Assembly (NCBI GenBank): GCA_020882975.1 | Contig: JAHRFD010000009.1 | Location: 43,164-107,163, forward strand | Reading direction: 5' to 3' | From: Microcoleus sp. EPA2 | GTDB lineage: Bacteria > Cyanobacteriota > Cyanobacteriia > Cyanobacteriales > Microcoleaceae | Length of the DNA: 64,000 bases | Part shown: piece by piece, positions 44,852 through 52,927 of the stretch | Layout of the letters: every line of letters starts with the position of its first letter | Numbering within the stretch: position 1 is the stretch's first letter | Made by a program: the position numbers and the translations under genes | The notes under the pieces: model-generated | What the model was told of the DNA's origin: nothing | The model's database searches: none | What the model saw: the letters and a program-made list of their open reading frames with translations, nothing else

Positions 44852-45110
44852 CCCCCACCGAAAATCCCCTTATTGACATTGCTGCAAGATCTCAGTTGTA
44901 TCGGAATGATTTAACCGCGAAGGTGCTCTTGACGCGAAGAAAGAGAAGAGAGAGTTTAATACAGGACGGTGAAGAGAGGATTTTATGTGAGTCCTGGCCG
45001 AGCCGGATAATTTGTTTGTGATTCCTGGGTGCGATCGGTGTGTTGAAGCCATTGTCGCTTAAAATAGTTTTGGTACTTGGTCTGTTGATGAAAGCTCTTA
45101 GGATATTCCT

Positions 45111-45223
45111 AAAATGCAAGCACCTCTGGTTGTGAAGAAATCAACTAGGCTTTTATGGGGTTCAAAACCTTTACCTGATTGGCTTTGAGCCCTCTCTAAC
45201 AGGCGAGGAGGTGCTTGCATTTT
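45111..45223. ncRNA. 113-bp inverted-repeat element carrying a CRISPR-repeat-like sequence; candidate tracrRNA
   Basis: The ends AAAATGCAAGCACCTC (45111-45126) and GAGGTGCTTGCATTTT (45208-45223) are a perfect 16-bp inverted repeat. Inside, 45159-45192 resembles the CRISPR repeat of the array 155 bp downstream: both share AAACCTTT and then GGC(G/T)TTGAGC(A/C)C, while the centre differs (8 versus 10 nt). Read on the minus strand it is a bulged anti-repeat that would pair with both ends of the crRNA repeat, as tracrRNAs do. Read on the plus strand it is a diverged repeat. A third GGTGCTTGCA lies in the leader at 45323-45332. Transcription is unproven; a MITE that captured a repeat is an alternative. 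Confidence 0.5.
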
Positions 45224-45377
45224 GACAAAACCTAGGCTGTGTAAGCTTTTGAGGGTTGCTGTATGTCTCTGGTTAGTAGGTTTTTTGCCATAATTGCTAT
45301 CTCTGGCTGCCTTGAGTGGTGGGGTGCTTGCAAAACTGGCCAGGAGGCTTTGCTATATAAGGGTTTCAGGAACCGCT
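45224..45377 (+). promoter_or_regulatory. Probable CRISPR leader
   Basis: This 154-bp segment precedes the first repeat. The opposite end of the array has a degenerate last repeat, so transcription should run left to right from here. It contains TTTTTTGCCATAATTGCTAT and GCTATATAAGGG, possible promoter parts, and GGGGTGCTTGCAAAAC, which echoes the ends of the upstream inverted repeat. No gene is present. Confidence 0.5.
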
Positions 45378-46264
45378 GTGCACAAACCTTTGATGCCGTT
45401 AGGCGTTGAGCACGTAGATGAGGCGTTAAAACTTGCCAAGTTATTTCTTGTGCACAAACCTTTGATGCCGTTAGGCGTTGAGCACATCCTCCCGTGATCG
45501 TTCAAGGTTACGGCTACACGTGCACAAACCTTTGATGCCGTTAGGCGTTGAGCACCATCATGACTCAGCAATCTCTAACAATTCTGTTTGTGCACAAACC
45601 TTTGATGCCGTTAGGCGTTGAGCACCCGATGAATCGCACGATCGCAACACAGCAGAACATGTGCACAAACCTTTGATGCCGTTAGGCGTTGAGCACGATT
45701 GCATCAACTGTCGCTACCAATGGAAAGAGGGTATGTGCACAAACCTTTGATGCCGTTAGGCGTTGAGCACCGAAATCCCAAAACAATTCAACAAACCTGA
45801 CATCTTGTGCACAAACCTTTGATGCCGTTAGGCGTTGAGCACCTACAATGGTGTTGTCACCAAATTCGGAGCATCATGTGCACAAACCTTTGATGCCGTT
45901 AGGCGTTGAGCACGATTTAAGTGCTGGATACTTACCTCAGTCCTGGTGTGCACAAACCTTTGATGCCGTTAGGCGTTGAGCACAAAATAGAAATCAAGTT
46001 AATTTCTATCTAAAAGATGTGCACAAACCTTTGATGCCGTTAGGCGTTGAGCACACAAAGATAACATCCCCTCGGCACCTTGATCTAAAGTGCACAAACC
46101 TTTGATGCCGTTAGGCGTTGAGCACCTGAGAACGAGGGGTTTGAGGAAGCTTTGGCGAGTGCACAAACCTTTGATGCCGTTAGGCGTTGAGCACGAAAGG
46201 TGTTGTAAGTGTGGCTTCTACTGGTTCGGTGCACAAACCTTTGATGCCGTTAGGCGTTGAGCAT
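45378..46264 (+). CRISPR. CRISPR array, 13 repeats of 36 bp, 12 spacers, no cas genes nearby
   Basis: The repeat begins GTGCACAAACCTTTGATGCC and ends GTTAGGCGTTGAGCAC. Repeats start at 45378, 45450, 45520, 45590, 45661, 45735, 45807, 45878, 45948, 46019, 46090, 46159 and 46229. Twelve are identical; the last ends GAGCAT, marking the trailer end. Spacers are 33-38 bp and all differ. The repeat can fold: GATGCC pairs with GGCGTT around GTTA (with wobbles), and terminal GTGC pairs with GCAC. It does not end in GAAAC as the common cyanobacterial type I-D and III repeats do. Repeats ending GCAC occur in some class 2 type V systems (recollection). No cas gene lies within the window. Confidence 0.98.
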
Positions 46265-46297
46265 CGAAGGTGTAGGGTGTTGTATCGTTGACCGTTG

Positions 46298-46368
46298 CAT
46301 CGGAATGATTTAACCACAGAGAGCACAGAGAACACAGAGAGATCCCAGAGAAATGAATAATTCCGATG
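46298..46368. repeat. 71-bp element with inverted ends CATCGGAATGATT / AATAATTCCGATG
   Basis: The ends are inverted repeats with one mismatch, enclosing TTAACCACAGAGAGCACAGAG and further ACAGAG units. It matches the outline of the element at 30020-30103 and of a partial copy near 44900. It begins 33 bp after the last CRISPR repeat. Confidence 0.75.
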
Positions 46369-46414
46369 AAGAGAGGAATTGATATTAGGTGTCGATCGCA
46401 CATTAACAAAAATT

Positions 46415-46432
46415 CTTACAAAACTTAACACA
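46415..46432 (+). promoter_or_regulatory. Possible HLR1-like (RpaB) site upstream of the high-light-inducible gene
   Basis: CTTACAAAACTTAACACA approximates the HLR1 direct repeat (two TTACA-type half sites 10-11 bp apart) bound by the response regulator RpaB at high-light genes. It lies 120 bp before the start codon. The match is imperfect and was found by eye. Confidence 0.35.
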
Positions 46433-46552
46433 TCATTTACGATCGCCAAATCCTTCTTTGGGCTTGTGTTTGTTTTGAGCCTATAGACAGATAGCAATAT
46501 AAAAACTAGATAGTTACTATGATAAGCGAAACATTGTTAAGGAATGTAAAAC

Positions 46553-46765
46553 ATGGAAACTCGTCCTACCAACTTACCCCCTAATGCCCTTGCCTACAAC
46601 GGTAAAGACCGCAACGCTTTCCTATTTGGTTTCAACCCCCAAGCAGAACTTTGGAACGGTCGCTTAGCGATGATTGGTTTCTTGGCTTATTTGCTCTGGG
46701 ACTTTGCTGGATATAGCGTTCTACGGGATGTCCTTCACTTTCTGCCTACTTATATTGCTCACTAA
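46553..46765 (+). CDS. High-light-inducible protein (HLIP, CAB/ELIP family)
   Basis: A 70-aa one-helix chlorophyll-binding protein. The motif AELWNGRLAMIGFLAYLLWDF contains the ExxNGRxAMxGF chlorophyll-binding helix. The N-terminus PPNALAYNGKDRNAFLFGFNP is typical of a subgroup in filamentous cyanobacteria. It resides in the thylakoid membrane and helps photoprotection and pigment handling. AAGGAATG lies about 9 nt before the ATG. The PsaK-like gene follows on the same strand. Confidence 0.92.
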   Translation: METRPTNLPPNALAYNGKDRNAFLFGFNPQAELWNGRLAMIGFLAYLLWDFAGYSVLRDVLHFLPTYIAH

Positions 46766-46778
46766 TGAGCGAACATTT

Positions 46779-46820
46779 CCAGTCTGGCACTATAGCGAAA
46801 TATCTATACGGCCAGACTGG
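46779..46820. terminator. Hairpin between the HLIP and PsaK-like genes
   Basis: CCAGTCTGGC and GCCAGACTGG form a perfect 10-bp stem with a 22-nt loop, 14 bp after the HLIP stop. There is no T-run, so it may stabilise or separate the two messages rather than end transcription. Confidence 0.6.
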
Positions 46821-46909
46821 CTAACAGTGGCAAACTCCAGTGAAAAACACTCAGCTATTTTGTCCGATCGACTACCTCTGAGATTTTGTGCAAAATGGGA
46901 GAATGAATA

Positions 46910-47188
46910 ATGCTCAGCTCTAACTTGTTAGCCGTACTAGAATCTGCTGTAGCTGATACAGCATCAGGCAATTGGCAAAAACCGCTAGTGATGTTTATTT
47001 CTAATATCTTAGCATTGGTAGTTCTCAGTCGCGTAATTTGGCATCCTAACGTCGGGCCGAAAATGCCCTTGCCCTTCGCCTCTTTATTTAACAATCTTAG
47101 CGTCCCCGCATTTCTAGCTTGCATGAGTGCAGGTCATCTTTTAGGAACCTTCTTGATTTTAACGCTGAGCGTAGACAAGTATATCTAG
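46910..47188 (+). CDS. psaK: Photosystem I subunit PsaK-like protein
   Basis: A 92-aa protein with two membrane helices: KPLVMFISNILALVVLSRVIW and LSVPAFLACMSAGHLLGTFLILTL. The loop HPNVGPKMPLPFASLFNNLSVPAFLA and the helix with ACMSAGHLLG correspond to the PsaK pattern (xVGPxxPLP...LpxfLAtxSfGHxlG). PsaK sits at the edge of photosystem I and aids antenna coupling. GGGAGA lies 7 nt before ATG 46910. Its place next to an HLIP gene suggests a light-regulated isoform, possibly like PsaK2 (inference). Confidence 0.78.
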   Translation: MLSSNLLAVLESAVADTASGNWQKPLVMFISNILALVVLSRVIWHPNVGPKMPLPFASLFNNLSVPAFLACMSAGHLLGTFLILTLSVDKYI

Positions 47189-47310
47189 CTAAAATTGCGC
47201 GCCTTCTCAGTTCGCTACGAGTCTCAAAATGTTCCATCAGTAGCGCACAAAAATTATAAGGGGTAAGTAACAACCACGCTTACCCTAATTTAATTTCTGA
47301 ATGCAAATTT

Positions 47311-47414
47311 ATACCATTTATCTAAAATCGCGCAACAATCTTTGACCCCCCCTAACCCCCCCTTATAAAGGGGAGGGACAAGACTACTGTTGCACTCTTT
47401 TTTAAAATTGGTAT
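47311..47414. mobile_element. Short MITE-like element with ATACCA...TTGGTAT ends
   Basis: 104 bp with ends ATACCATTTA and AAAATTGGTAT. The interior has CCCCCCCTAACCCCCCCTTAT pairing with the ATAAAGGGGAGGG side, and GCAACAATCTT/AGACTACTGTTGC arms. It shares the design of the elements at 21501 and 28912 but has a different arm sequence. Confidence 0.65.
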
Positions 47415-47469
47415 TAGTTAAAAAATTCCACTTCAAGTCTCCCATCCTTCATTAACGAGGTTGAAAACA

Positions 47470-48156
47470 ATGGAATCTACATCTACAAATTCTGACAAAC
47501 AGAACCTACCTAACAGCACCGAAACCGAGCGCTGGGCATCATTAATTGGTGGCGGTGCTCTCGTACTTTTCGGTTTGTCACAGCGTTCTTTAAGAGGTGC
47601 TTTGCTGGCGGCGGCGGGGGGCGGTTTAGCAGCCCGCGGCCTAGGAATTGGCGAAGAGTTGAAGTTACCAGATATGCCTCAAAGCATTAAAGTTGAAAAA
47701 ACGGTGACGATTAATAAACCCGCTGATGAATTGTACCGTTTTTGGCGCGATTTTGAAAATTTGCCCCGGTTTATGAAACATCTTAAGTACGTTAAGGTAA
47801 TCGATGAGAGCCGTTCTCACTGGATTGCTAGCGCGCCCATGGGCCAAAGTTTGGAATGGGATGCAGAAATTGTCCGGGAAGAAGAGAATCGTTTAATTGC
47901 TTGGGCTTCTGTACCAGGGGCTGAGGTTGAAAATTCTGGTTTTGTGCGCTTTCAACCGGGACCAGAAGGACGCGGCACAGAGGTGAAAGTTGTTCTAGAA
48001 TATAACCCTCCCGGTGGTGCAATTACTGCTACGGTGGCTAAACTATTTGGGGAAGCACCGCAACAACAAATTGCTGACGATTTGGGTCGGTTTAAACAAT
48101 TTATGGAAACAGGAGAAATCGCGACAACGGAAGGTCAATCTTCGGGCCGCAAGTAG
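47470..48156 (+). CDS. SRPBCC (cyclase/dehydrase-like) protein with N-terminal hydrophobic segment
   Basis: I start at ATG 47470 (MESTSTNSDKQ), with GAGG upstream; a TTG three codons earlier is possible. Residues 20-60 are a YgaP/DUF2892-like region (ERWASLIGGGALVLFGLSQRSLRGALLAAAGGGLAARGL). The SRPBCC fold follows from about 75: IKVEKTVTINKPADELYRFWRDFENLPRFMKHLKYVKVID...EWDAEIVREEENRLIAWASVPGAEVENSGFVRF. This family binds hydrophobic ligands in a deep pocket. The ligand is unknown; a stress-related membrane-associated role is likely (inference). Confidence 0.88.
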   Translation: MESTSTNSDKQNLPNSTETERWASLIGGGALVLFGLSQRSLRGALLAAAGGGLAARGLGIGEELKLPDMPQSIKVEKTVTINKPADELYRFWRDFENLPRFMKHLKYVKVIDESRSHWIASAPMGQSLEWDAEIVREEENRLIAWASVPGAEVENSGFVRFQPGPEGRGTEVKVVLEYNPPGGAITATVAKLFGEAPQQQIADDLGRFKQFMETGEIATTEGQSSGRK

Positions 48157-48181
48157 TCAGCTTACCTCAACCAAAAGATGC

Positions 48182-48215
48182 AGATCCCCGCAACATTTCA
48201 AGAAGTCGGGGATCT
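48182..48215. terminator. Bidirectional hairpin between the SRPBCC gene and galK
   Basis: AGATCCCCG and CGGGGATCT form a perfect 9-bp stem around a 16-nt AT-rich loop. It lies between two convergent genes, as expected for a shared terminator. Confidence 0.7.
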
Positions 48216-48227
48216 AAAGTTTCCCAT

Positions 48228-49301
48228 CTAAAATGCGATTGCTGGTGGGACCAATACACGACCAGTATAACCCGCACTCTGGTAACGGGCGATCGCCTCA
48301 GTGGCGATGGAACTAGCTTTTTCACTCTCAATCAAAGCTACACAAGCACCACCAAAACCTCCCCCTGTCAACCTAGCACCGAATACTCCAGGAGTTTCCT
48401 GCAATATTTCCACTAGGGTGTCCACTGACGGCACCGAAAGTTCATAGTCATCGCGCAAGCTAGTGTGAGAATCATTCATCAATTGTCCAAAAACTTTTGC
48501 CGGTAGTGGCTTAAAAGCTTCAATTACCCGATTATTTTCAGTAACGATGTAGCGGGCTCGCTTTCTCAAGGGTTGGGGTAATACTTCCACGGCTTGGGAG
48601 TCTTCGATATCTCTGAGGGCTTTAACACCCAACATTTGGGCGGCTGCTTCGCACTCTACCCGTCGCTGATTGTAGAGGCTACCAGCAGGTTTGTGGGTTT
48701 CGTCGCTATCGAGGACTAAAATTTCTGTGTTTTTAGGAAATCGTAATTTACGGCGATTCAGGCTGCGAGTATCAATAAATAGCATGGAGTTGGTGTCACC
48801 TAAACTGGCGGCCATTTGATCCAAAATGCCGCAGTTAAAACCTACATATCGGATTTCGGCTAGCTGTGCGATTTGAGCTAGTCGCACATCATCTAAGGGG
48901 AGGTTCAAGAGTGTACGCAGCCCTCGGAGAGTCGCTATTTCTAAAGCAGCGCTGCTGGACAAACCGACTCCTATCGGCACATTGGAGGTAATATAAAGAT
49001 TGAGTGGCGGTACTTTGTATCCTTCTTTTTCTACCAGTCCGATGCAGCCGCAAATATAACTGACGAATGTTTGGGGTATAGTATCATCGTCGGAAAAATT
49101 TATGAGTTCGTCAAATTCTGCTGAATAGAAATGATGTTTGTGGTCGTTGCTCAGACCGATTTGTACTGTGGCGCGCTGGGGAATTGCAGTAGGAATTACA
49201 AATCCCTCGTTGTAGTCTGTGTGTTCGCCCAGTAGGTTTACTCTTCCGGGGGCGCTAGCTTGGGTTTTGGGTAATGTACCAAATACTCGTTGGAATTTCA
49301 T
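48228..49301 (-). CDS. galK: Galactokinase
   Basis: A 357-aa GHMP kinase that phosphorylates galactose at C1 for the Leloir pathway. The signature PGRVNLLGEHTDYNEGFVIP near the N-terminus identifies galactokinase. VPIGVGLSSSAALEIA is the phosphate loop and GARLTGGGFGGACVALIE the third GHMP motif. Cytoplasmic. It is alone; galT and galE are not in the window. Confidence 0.95.
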   Translation of the reverse strand: MKFQRVFGTLPKTQASAPGRVNLLGEHTDYNEGFVIPTAIPQRATVQIGLSNDHKHHFYSAEFDELINFSDDDTIPQTFVSYICGCIGLVEKEGYKVPPLNLYITSNVPIGVGLSSSAALEIATLRGLRTLLNLPLDDVRLAQIAQLAEIRYVGFNCGILDQMAASLGDTNSMLFIDTRSLNRRKLRFPKNTEILVLDSDETHKPAGSLYNQRRVECEAAAQMLGVKALRDIEDSQAVEVLPQPLRKRARYIVTENNRVIEAFKPLPAKVFGQLMNDSHTSLRDDYELSVPSVDTLVEILQETPGVFGARLTGGGFGGACVALIESEKASSIATEAIARYQSAGYTGRVLVPPAIAF

Positions 49302-49615
49302 GGTTGAGAAAAAGGAAGAAGATCGATGTGAAGAAGGAAGAAGTCACCTCCAAGGGCGGAGGAGGGATGGGAAAAATTCAGGAAGAAGTAAGAAATAAGA
49401 AAAACTAGCTCTCTGAGTATTTATGACGGCTATTGGGTGAGGAAAGAGAATCACTAATTGAGAAGAAATAACTTTATTTGTTCTAGTTAATTTTTTGGCA
49501 TTGTCTATTTGCGGTTGATTGCATATCTGTTAATAAAAATTCCTAGGATTGGTTTGGTGCAAAATGTCTTGATTTGTGATACAATTATAAACTAAATTTG
49601 CTAAGATTTCCAAAA
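49302..49615. other. Intergenic region between galK and rsmA
   Basis: 314 bp holding a purine-rich AAGGAAGAAG tract (49313-49400), similar in composition to the tract at 11650, and an AT-rich stretch next to rsmA that probably holds its promoter. No gene was seen. Confidence 0.4.
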
Positions 49616-50443
49616 ATGCGATCGCCCACCCCCCGGAAACAGTTTGCTCAACATTGGCTCAAAAGCGAGAAAGCCTTGGATAAGATTGTCAAAGCGGCGA
49701 ATTTGTCGGGTTCGCGGGTACTCGAAATCGGACCGGGTACGGGAATTCTGACTCGGCGCTTGCTGGCTGAGGCTGAGTCTGTTGTGGCAGTGGAAATCGA
49801 TCGCGATTTGTGCCAACGCCTAGCTAAGCAACTTGGTAAGGCTGACAACTTTTTGCTGCTCCAAGGCGACATACTGGAAATGGATTTAGACAACCAACTG
49901 GTGGCTTTTCCCAAATTTCAAAATCCCCATAAAGTTGTGGCTAATATTCCTTACAATATTACGGGTCCGATTCTGCAAAAACTACTAGGAACCATATCTG
50001 TTCCGGTGCCAGAACCCTTCGAGGCGATCGTACTTTTAGTGCAGAAAGAAGTGGCCCAAAGACTTTATGCAAAAGCTGGTTCCAGAGCTTTTGGTGCTTT
50101 GTCGGTGCGGGTACAATACTTAGCGGAATGCGAGTTAATTTGCGATGTCCCTTCTAAAGACTTTTTTCCCCCACCCAAAGTGGATTCTGCTGTGGTGCGG
50201 CTGGTTCCGAGATTAATAGAAACGCCGGCAGTTAATCCGCGCCATTTGGAGAATTTGATTAAATTGGGATTTGGGAGCAAGCGTAAGATGCTGCGAAATA
50301 ATTTGAAAGGGGCTGTGGATTTAGATAAATTGGTTCATTTGCTAGAAGGGTTACAGATAAATCCTGAATCTCGCGCGGAAGATTTAAGCGTGGAGCAATG
50401 GGTCAATTTGAGTAATCATATTATTTCTGAGGTGGGAAGTTAA
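49616..50443 (+). CDS. rsmA: 16S rRNA dimethyladenosine transferase (KsgA)
   Basis: I choose ATG 49616 (MRSPTPRKQFAQHWLKSEKAL), which fits the family; the frame extends to a TTG at 49598. The 275-aa methyltransferase dimethylates two adenines near the 3' end of 16S rRNA. Motifs are VLEIGPGTGILTRRLL (SAM binding), VAVEIDRDL and the catalytic NIPYNITGPIL. It is followed at 324 bp by ispE and then DUF3082, an arrangement often seen in cyanobacteria. Confidence 0.96.
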   Translation: MRSPTPRKQFAQHWLKSEKALDKIVKAANLSGSRVLEIGPGTGILTRRLLAEAESVVAVEIDRDLCQRLAKQLGKADNFLLLQGDILEMDLDNQLVAFPKFQNPHKVVANIPYNITGPILQKLLGTISVPVPEPFEAIVLLVQKEVAQRLYAKAGSRAFGALSVRVQYLAECELICDVPSKDFFPPPKVDSAVVRLVPRLIETPAVNPRHLENLIKLGFGSKRKMLRNNLKGAVDLDKLVHLLEGLQINPESRAEDLSVEQWVNLSNHIISEVGS

Positions 50444-50584
50444 GGATTTTGCTAGCACTGAGACTTGTTTAGAGTGGCGGGGATCTGGGTATTCTGTTTT
50501 TTTAGGCTTGGGTAACTGATGATGAGCGTCCTCCTCATGGGGATCGAAAAATAGGCGATCGCAATTAGAGAATCTCAGAGCACG

Positions 50585-50677
50585 TCAAACCACACTAACC
50601 TGCTCTGCCAGAGGTAGCAGTGGCCGTGGGGAATCAACGACGCCCAACTCAAAACAAATTTCCCAGAATTCCAGCAT
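50585..50677 (-). CDS. Possible 30-aa small ORF
   Basis: Inside the 324-bp gap between rsmA and ispE, the minus strand has ATG 50677 with AAGGAAA 6 nt upstream. It opens a frame reading MLEFWEICFELGVVDSPRPL and ending AEQVSVV before TGA. Nothing else is seen in this gap apart from a HIP1 site. The length gives little statistical support, so this may be chance. Confidence 0.25.
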   Translation of the reverse strand: MLEFWEICFELGVVDSPRPLLPLAEQVSVV

Positions 50678-50767
50678 AATATTTCCTTTGAGTTATGAGA
50701 AAATGGACTCTGACTGTTGTCAATTAATTTCAACCAGGGGTTTATTTCACCCTTGGCTTAGTTACCT

Positions 50768-51730
50768 ATGCGTTCCTATTCTCTGCTAGCTTCCGCAAAA
50801 ATCAATCTCTATTTAGAAATCATAGGCGATCGCCCAGATGGATATCACGAACTGGCGATGGTACTTCAAAGTATAGATTTAACCGATCGCATAGACTTGC
50901 GGGCGATCGGTACAGACACAATTCGCGTGCGTTGCGATCACCCGCAAGTCCCTCCTGATAAGAATAACCTAGCCTACCGGGCAGCGGATTTGTTGGCGAA
51001 GCAATTCCCCGATGCTTTGGCAAAATACGGCGGTGTAGAAATTTCCATTCACAAGCAGATTCCAGTGGCGGCGGGGCTGGCTGGGGGTTCGGCAAATGCG
51101 GCGGCGGTGTTAGTCGGGATGGATTTGTTATGGCAATTGGGACTCACTCAGTCGGAGTTGCAAGAGTTGGGCGGAACTTTGGGCTCCGATGTACCTTTTT
51201 GTATTACTGGAGGTACGGCTTTGGCGACTGGGCGCGGTGATAAACTCTCGCCCTTGCCCGATTGTGGACCTTTGTATCTGGTGTTGGCAAAGTTTCGGAA
51301 TCTCAGTATTTCTACAGCTTGGTCCTATCAAACTTATCGCCAACAGTTCAGTAGTTCCTATTGTGGGCCGGAGGATTTGGATTGTCGCCGGGAACGGCTG
51401 CATTCGGGCCCAATGGTGGGAGCAATTGCTCAAAAAGATCGATCGAAAATTGGTCAATTGCTACACAATGATTTGGAAAAAGTCGCTCTACCTGTGTACC
51501 CCCAGGTGTTGCAGTTGCGACAAGCTTTTGAGTCGGCGGGAGCTTTGGGAACGATGATGTCGGGTTCCGGGCCGACGGTGTTTGCGTTGGCCGAGTCTCC
51601 AGAAAGAGCACAGGAAATTCAGGAGCGGGTAAAAAGTGCGATCGGCTCTCCAGATTTGGATTTTTGGGTAGCAAAATTTAGCAATACCGGGATTCGGATT
51701 GTTTCGGAAGGAAATGATTTGAAACCCTAG
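50768..51730 (+). CDS. ispE: 4-diphosphocytidyl-2-C-methyl-D-erythritol kinase
   Basis: A 320-aa GHMP kinase of the MEP isoprenoid pathway, which supplies precursors for chlorophyll, carotenoids and quinones. The N-terminal SLLASAKINLYLEIIGDRPDGYHELAMVLQSIDL is diagnostic. HKQIPVAAGLAGGSANAAAVL is the ATP-binding glycine-rich motif, and GTMMSGSGPTVFAL the C-terminal GHMP motif. Start ATG 50768 (MRSYSLLASAKINLYL). Confidence 0.97.
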   Translation: MRSYSLLASAKINLYLEIIGDRPDGYHELAMVLQSIDLTDRIDLRAIGTDTIRVRCDHPQVPPDKNNLAYRAADLLAKQFPDALAKYGGVEISIHKQIPVAAGLAGGSANAAAVLVGMDLLWQLGLTQSELQELGGTLGSDVPFCITGGTALATGRGDKLSPLPDCGPLYLVLAKFRNLSISTAWSYQTYRQQFSSSYCGPEDLDCRRERLHSGPMVGAIAQKDRSKIGQLLHNDLEKVALPVYPQVLQLRQAFESAGALGTMMSGSGPTVFALAESPERAQEIQERVKSAIGSPDLDFWVAKFSNTGIRIVSEGNDLKP

Positions 51731-51876
51731 GTGAACCCCGACGGAGGCTGATGGATTTTCTGAAAACCAGGAGTCTAATCAGCTTAAAAAACTGCTAACA
51801 TGAAACAAAACACTGATTTGAATTTTGGTCAATTAACCCTAAATCTCAAATCTTAAATCGCAAATCTCCAATCAAA

Positions 51877-52242
51877 ATGCCTGATTTAACTAATTCTAAT
51901 TCTAGTTCTAATTCTAGTGCCACATCTCCAAGTTCTACTCAGGATGCTTTGCCACCATCGCCTCAACCACCAACGGTGTTGCGTTGCTTGACTGGTTCGC
52001 TGATGGCGGGAGGTTTTGCGGCAGCTTTGTATGCGCTTACTTTGTCGATCGCCCAAACCTTTGCTAACAAGCCACTTCATTCTGACAATGTGACTGTCAT
52101 TAACATTGCGGCGGCTGTGCGGACTTTGGTCATGGGAATTGTGGCCTTGGGCGCTGGTGTTTTTGGTTTTGCGGCGGTGGGTTTGATGGCGCTGACTTTG
52201 CAGCTTTTGATTCAAAAACTGGTGAAAAAATCCACAGTTTAA
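51877..52242 (+). CDS. DUF3082 membrane protein
   Basis: A 121-aa protein. After a Ser/Asn/Pro-rich N-terminus (residues 1-35) there are two membrane helices: LRCLTGSLMAGGFAAALYALTLSIAQTF and VRTLVMGIVALGAGVFGFAAVGLMALTLQLLIQ. This is the cyanobacterial and plastid DUF3082 family of unknown function. Its place after ispE is conserved in many cyanobacteria (recollection). Confidence 0.88.
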   Translation: MPDLTNSNSSSNSSATSPSSTQDALPPSPQPPTVLRCLTGSLMAGGFAAALYALTLSIAQTFANKPLHSDNVTVINIAAAVRTLVMGIVALGAGVFGFAAVGLMALTLQLLIQKLVKKSTV

Positions 52243-52300
52243 AACCATCTCCTGAGACAAAATTTTGTGGGGCATGAACTGAAATAGCCAAATCAAAACC

Positions 52301-52927
52301 ATGGAATTATTTACGATAGGTCACTCAAATCTGAGTATTGAAGCGTTTATCTTACTGCTACAAAAACATGGAATTACGGCAGTCGCAGATGTGCGTTCCC
52401 AGCCTTTTAGTCGTTATTTACCCCATTTTAATCAATCGGAAATTAAAGCATCCCTGTCTGCTGCCGGCATTCAATACGTTTTTTTAGGTAAAGAGTTGGG
52501 CGCGAGACCGGAAGATTTAAGCTGTTACGATCTTAGCGGTAAAGCTTTATACCAACGGATTGCCGCCACTCCTCTATTCTCCGAAGGAATTCAGCGCTTA
52601 GTCAAAGGTGCAGCCCATTATAAAATCAGTTTAATGTGTGCGGAAAAAGACCCGATTACTTGTCATCGGACTATTTTAGTTTGCCACAAGCTTAAAGACT
52701 TCAATGTGCAGATTAATCACATTCTGTCCGATGGAAATTTAGAATCGCATCAGGATTTAGAAGCCCGACTTCTCAACAAGTTTAACAAGGGCAAAACAAA
52801 TAATGAACCAATTCAATTAAGCTTGTTTGAATTACCACCAGATAGTAAAAATGAGATCGTTGATTTAGAATCAGCTTATTATCGTCACGGATTGGAAATC
52901 GCTTATGTCACAAAAGAAAACAATTAA
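52301..52927 (+). CDS. DUF488 family protein, first of two
   Basis: A 208-aa protein with the DUF488 pattern MELFTIGHSNLSIEAFILLLQKHGITAVADVRSQPFSRYLPHFNQ, then YVFLGKELGARPED and LMCAEKDPITCHRTILVCHKL with the conserved C...CHR. The C-terminal 50 residues are extra and less conserved. Family function is unknown; the motif suggests nucleic-acid or nucleotide-related chemistry (inference). It overlaps the next gene by 23 bp. Confidence 0.88.
   Translation: MELFTIGHSNLSIEAFILLLQKHGITAVADVRSQPFSRYLPHFNQSEIKASLSAAGIQYVFLGKELGARPEDLSCYDLSGKALYQRIAATPLFSEGIQRLVKGAAHYKISLMCAEKDPITCHRTILVCHKLKDFNVQINHILSDGNLESHQDLEARLLNKFNKGKTNNEPIQLSLFELPPDSKNEIVDLESAYYRHGLEIAYVTKENN

Noticed and set aside
45157..45175. 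GGGGTTCAAAACC as a possible tRNA T-arm
   Set aside because: The flanking bases do not form the acceptor, D or anticodon stems. The match is better explained by similarity to the CRISPR repeat.
45353..45571. Short frames inside the CRISPR array (also 46180-46497 and 45294-45497)
   Set aside because: They consist of translated CRISPR repeats (CSTPNGIKGLCT) and have no independent support.
45378..46264. Classifying the array as type V from its GCAC repeat end
   Set aside because: Suggestive only. No effector gene is in the window and the internal hairpin would also fit class 1, so I leave the type open.
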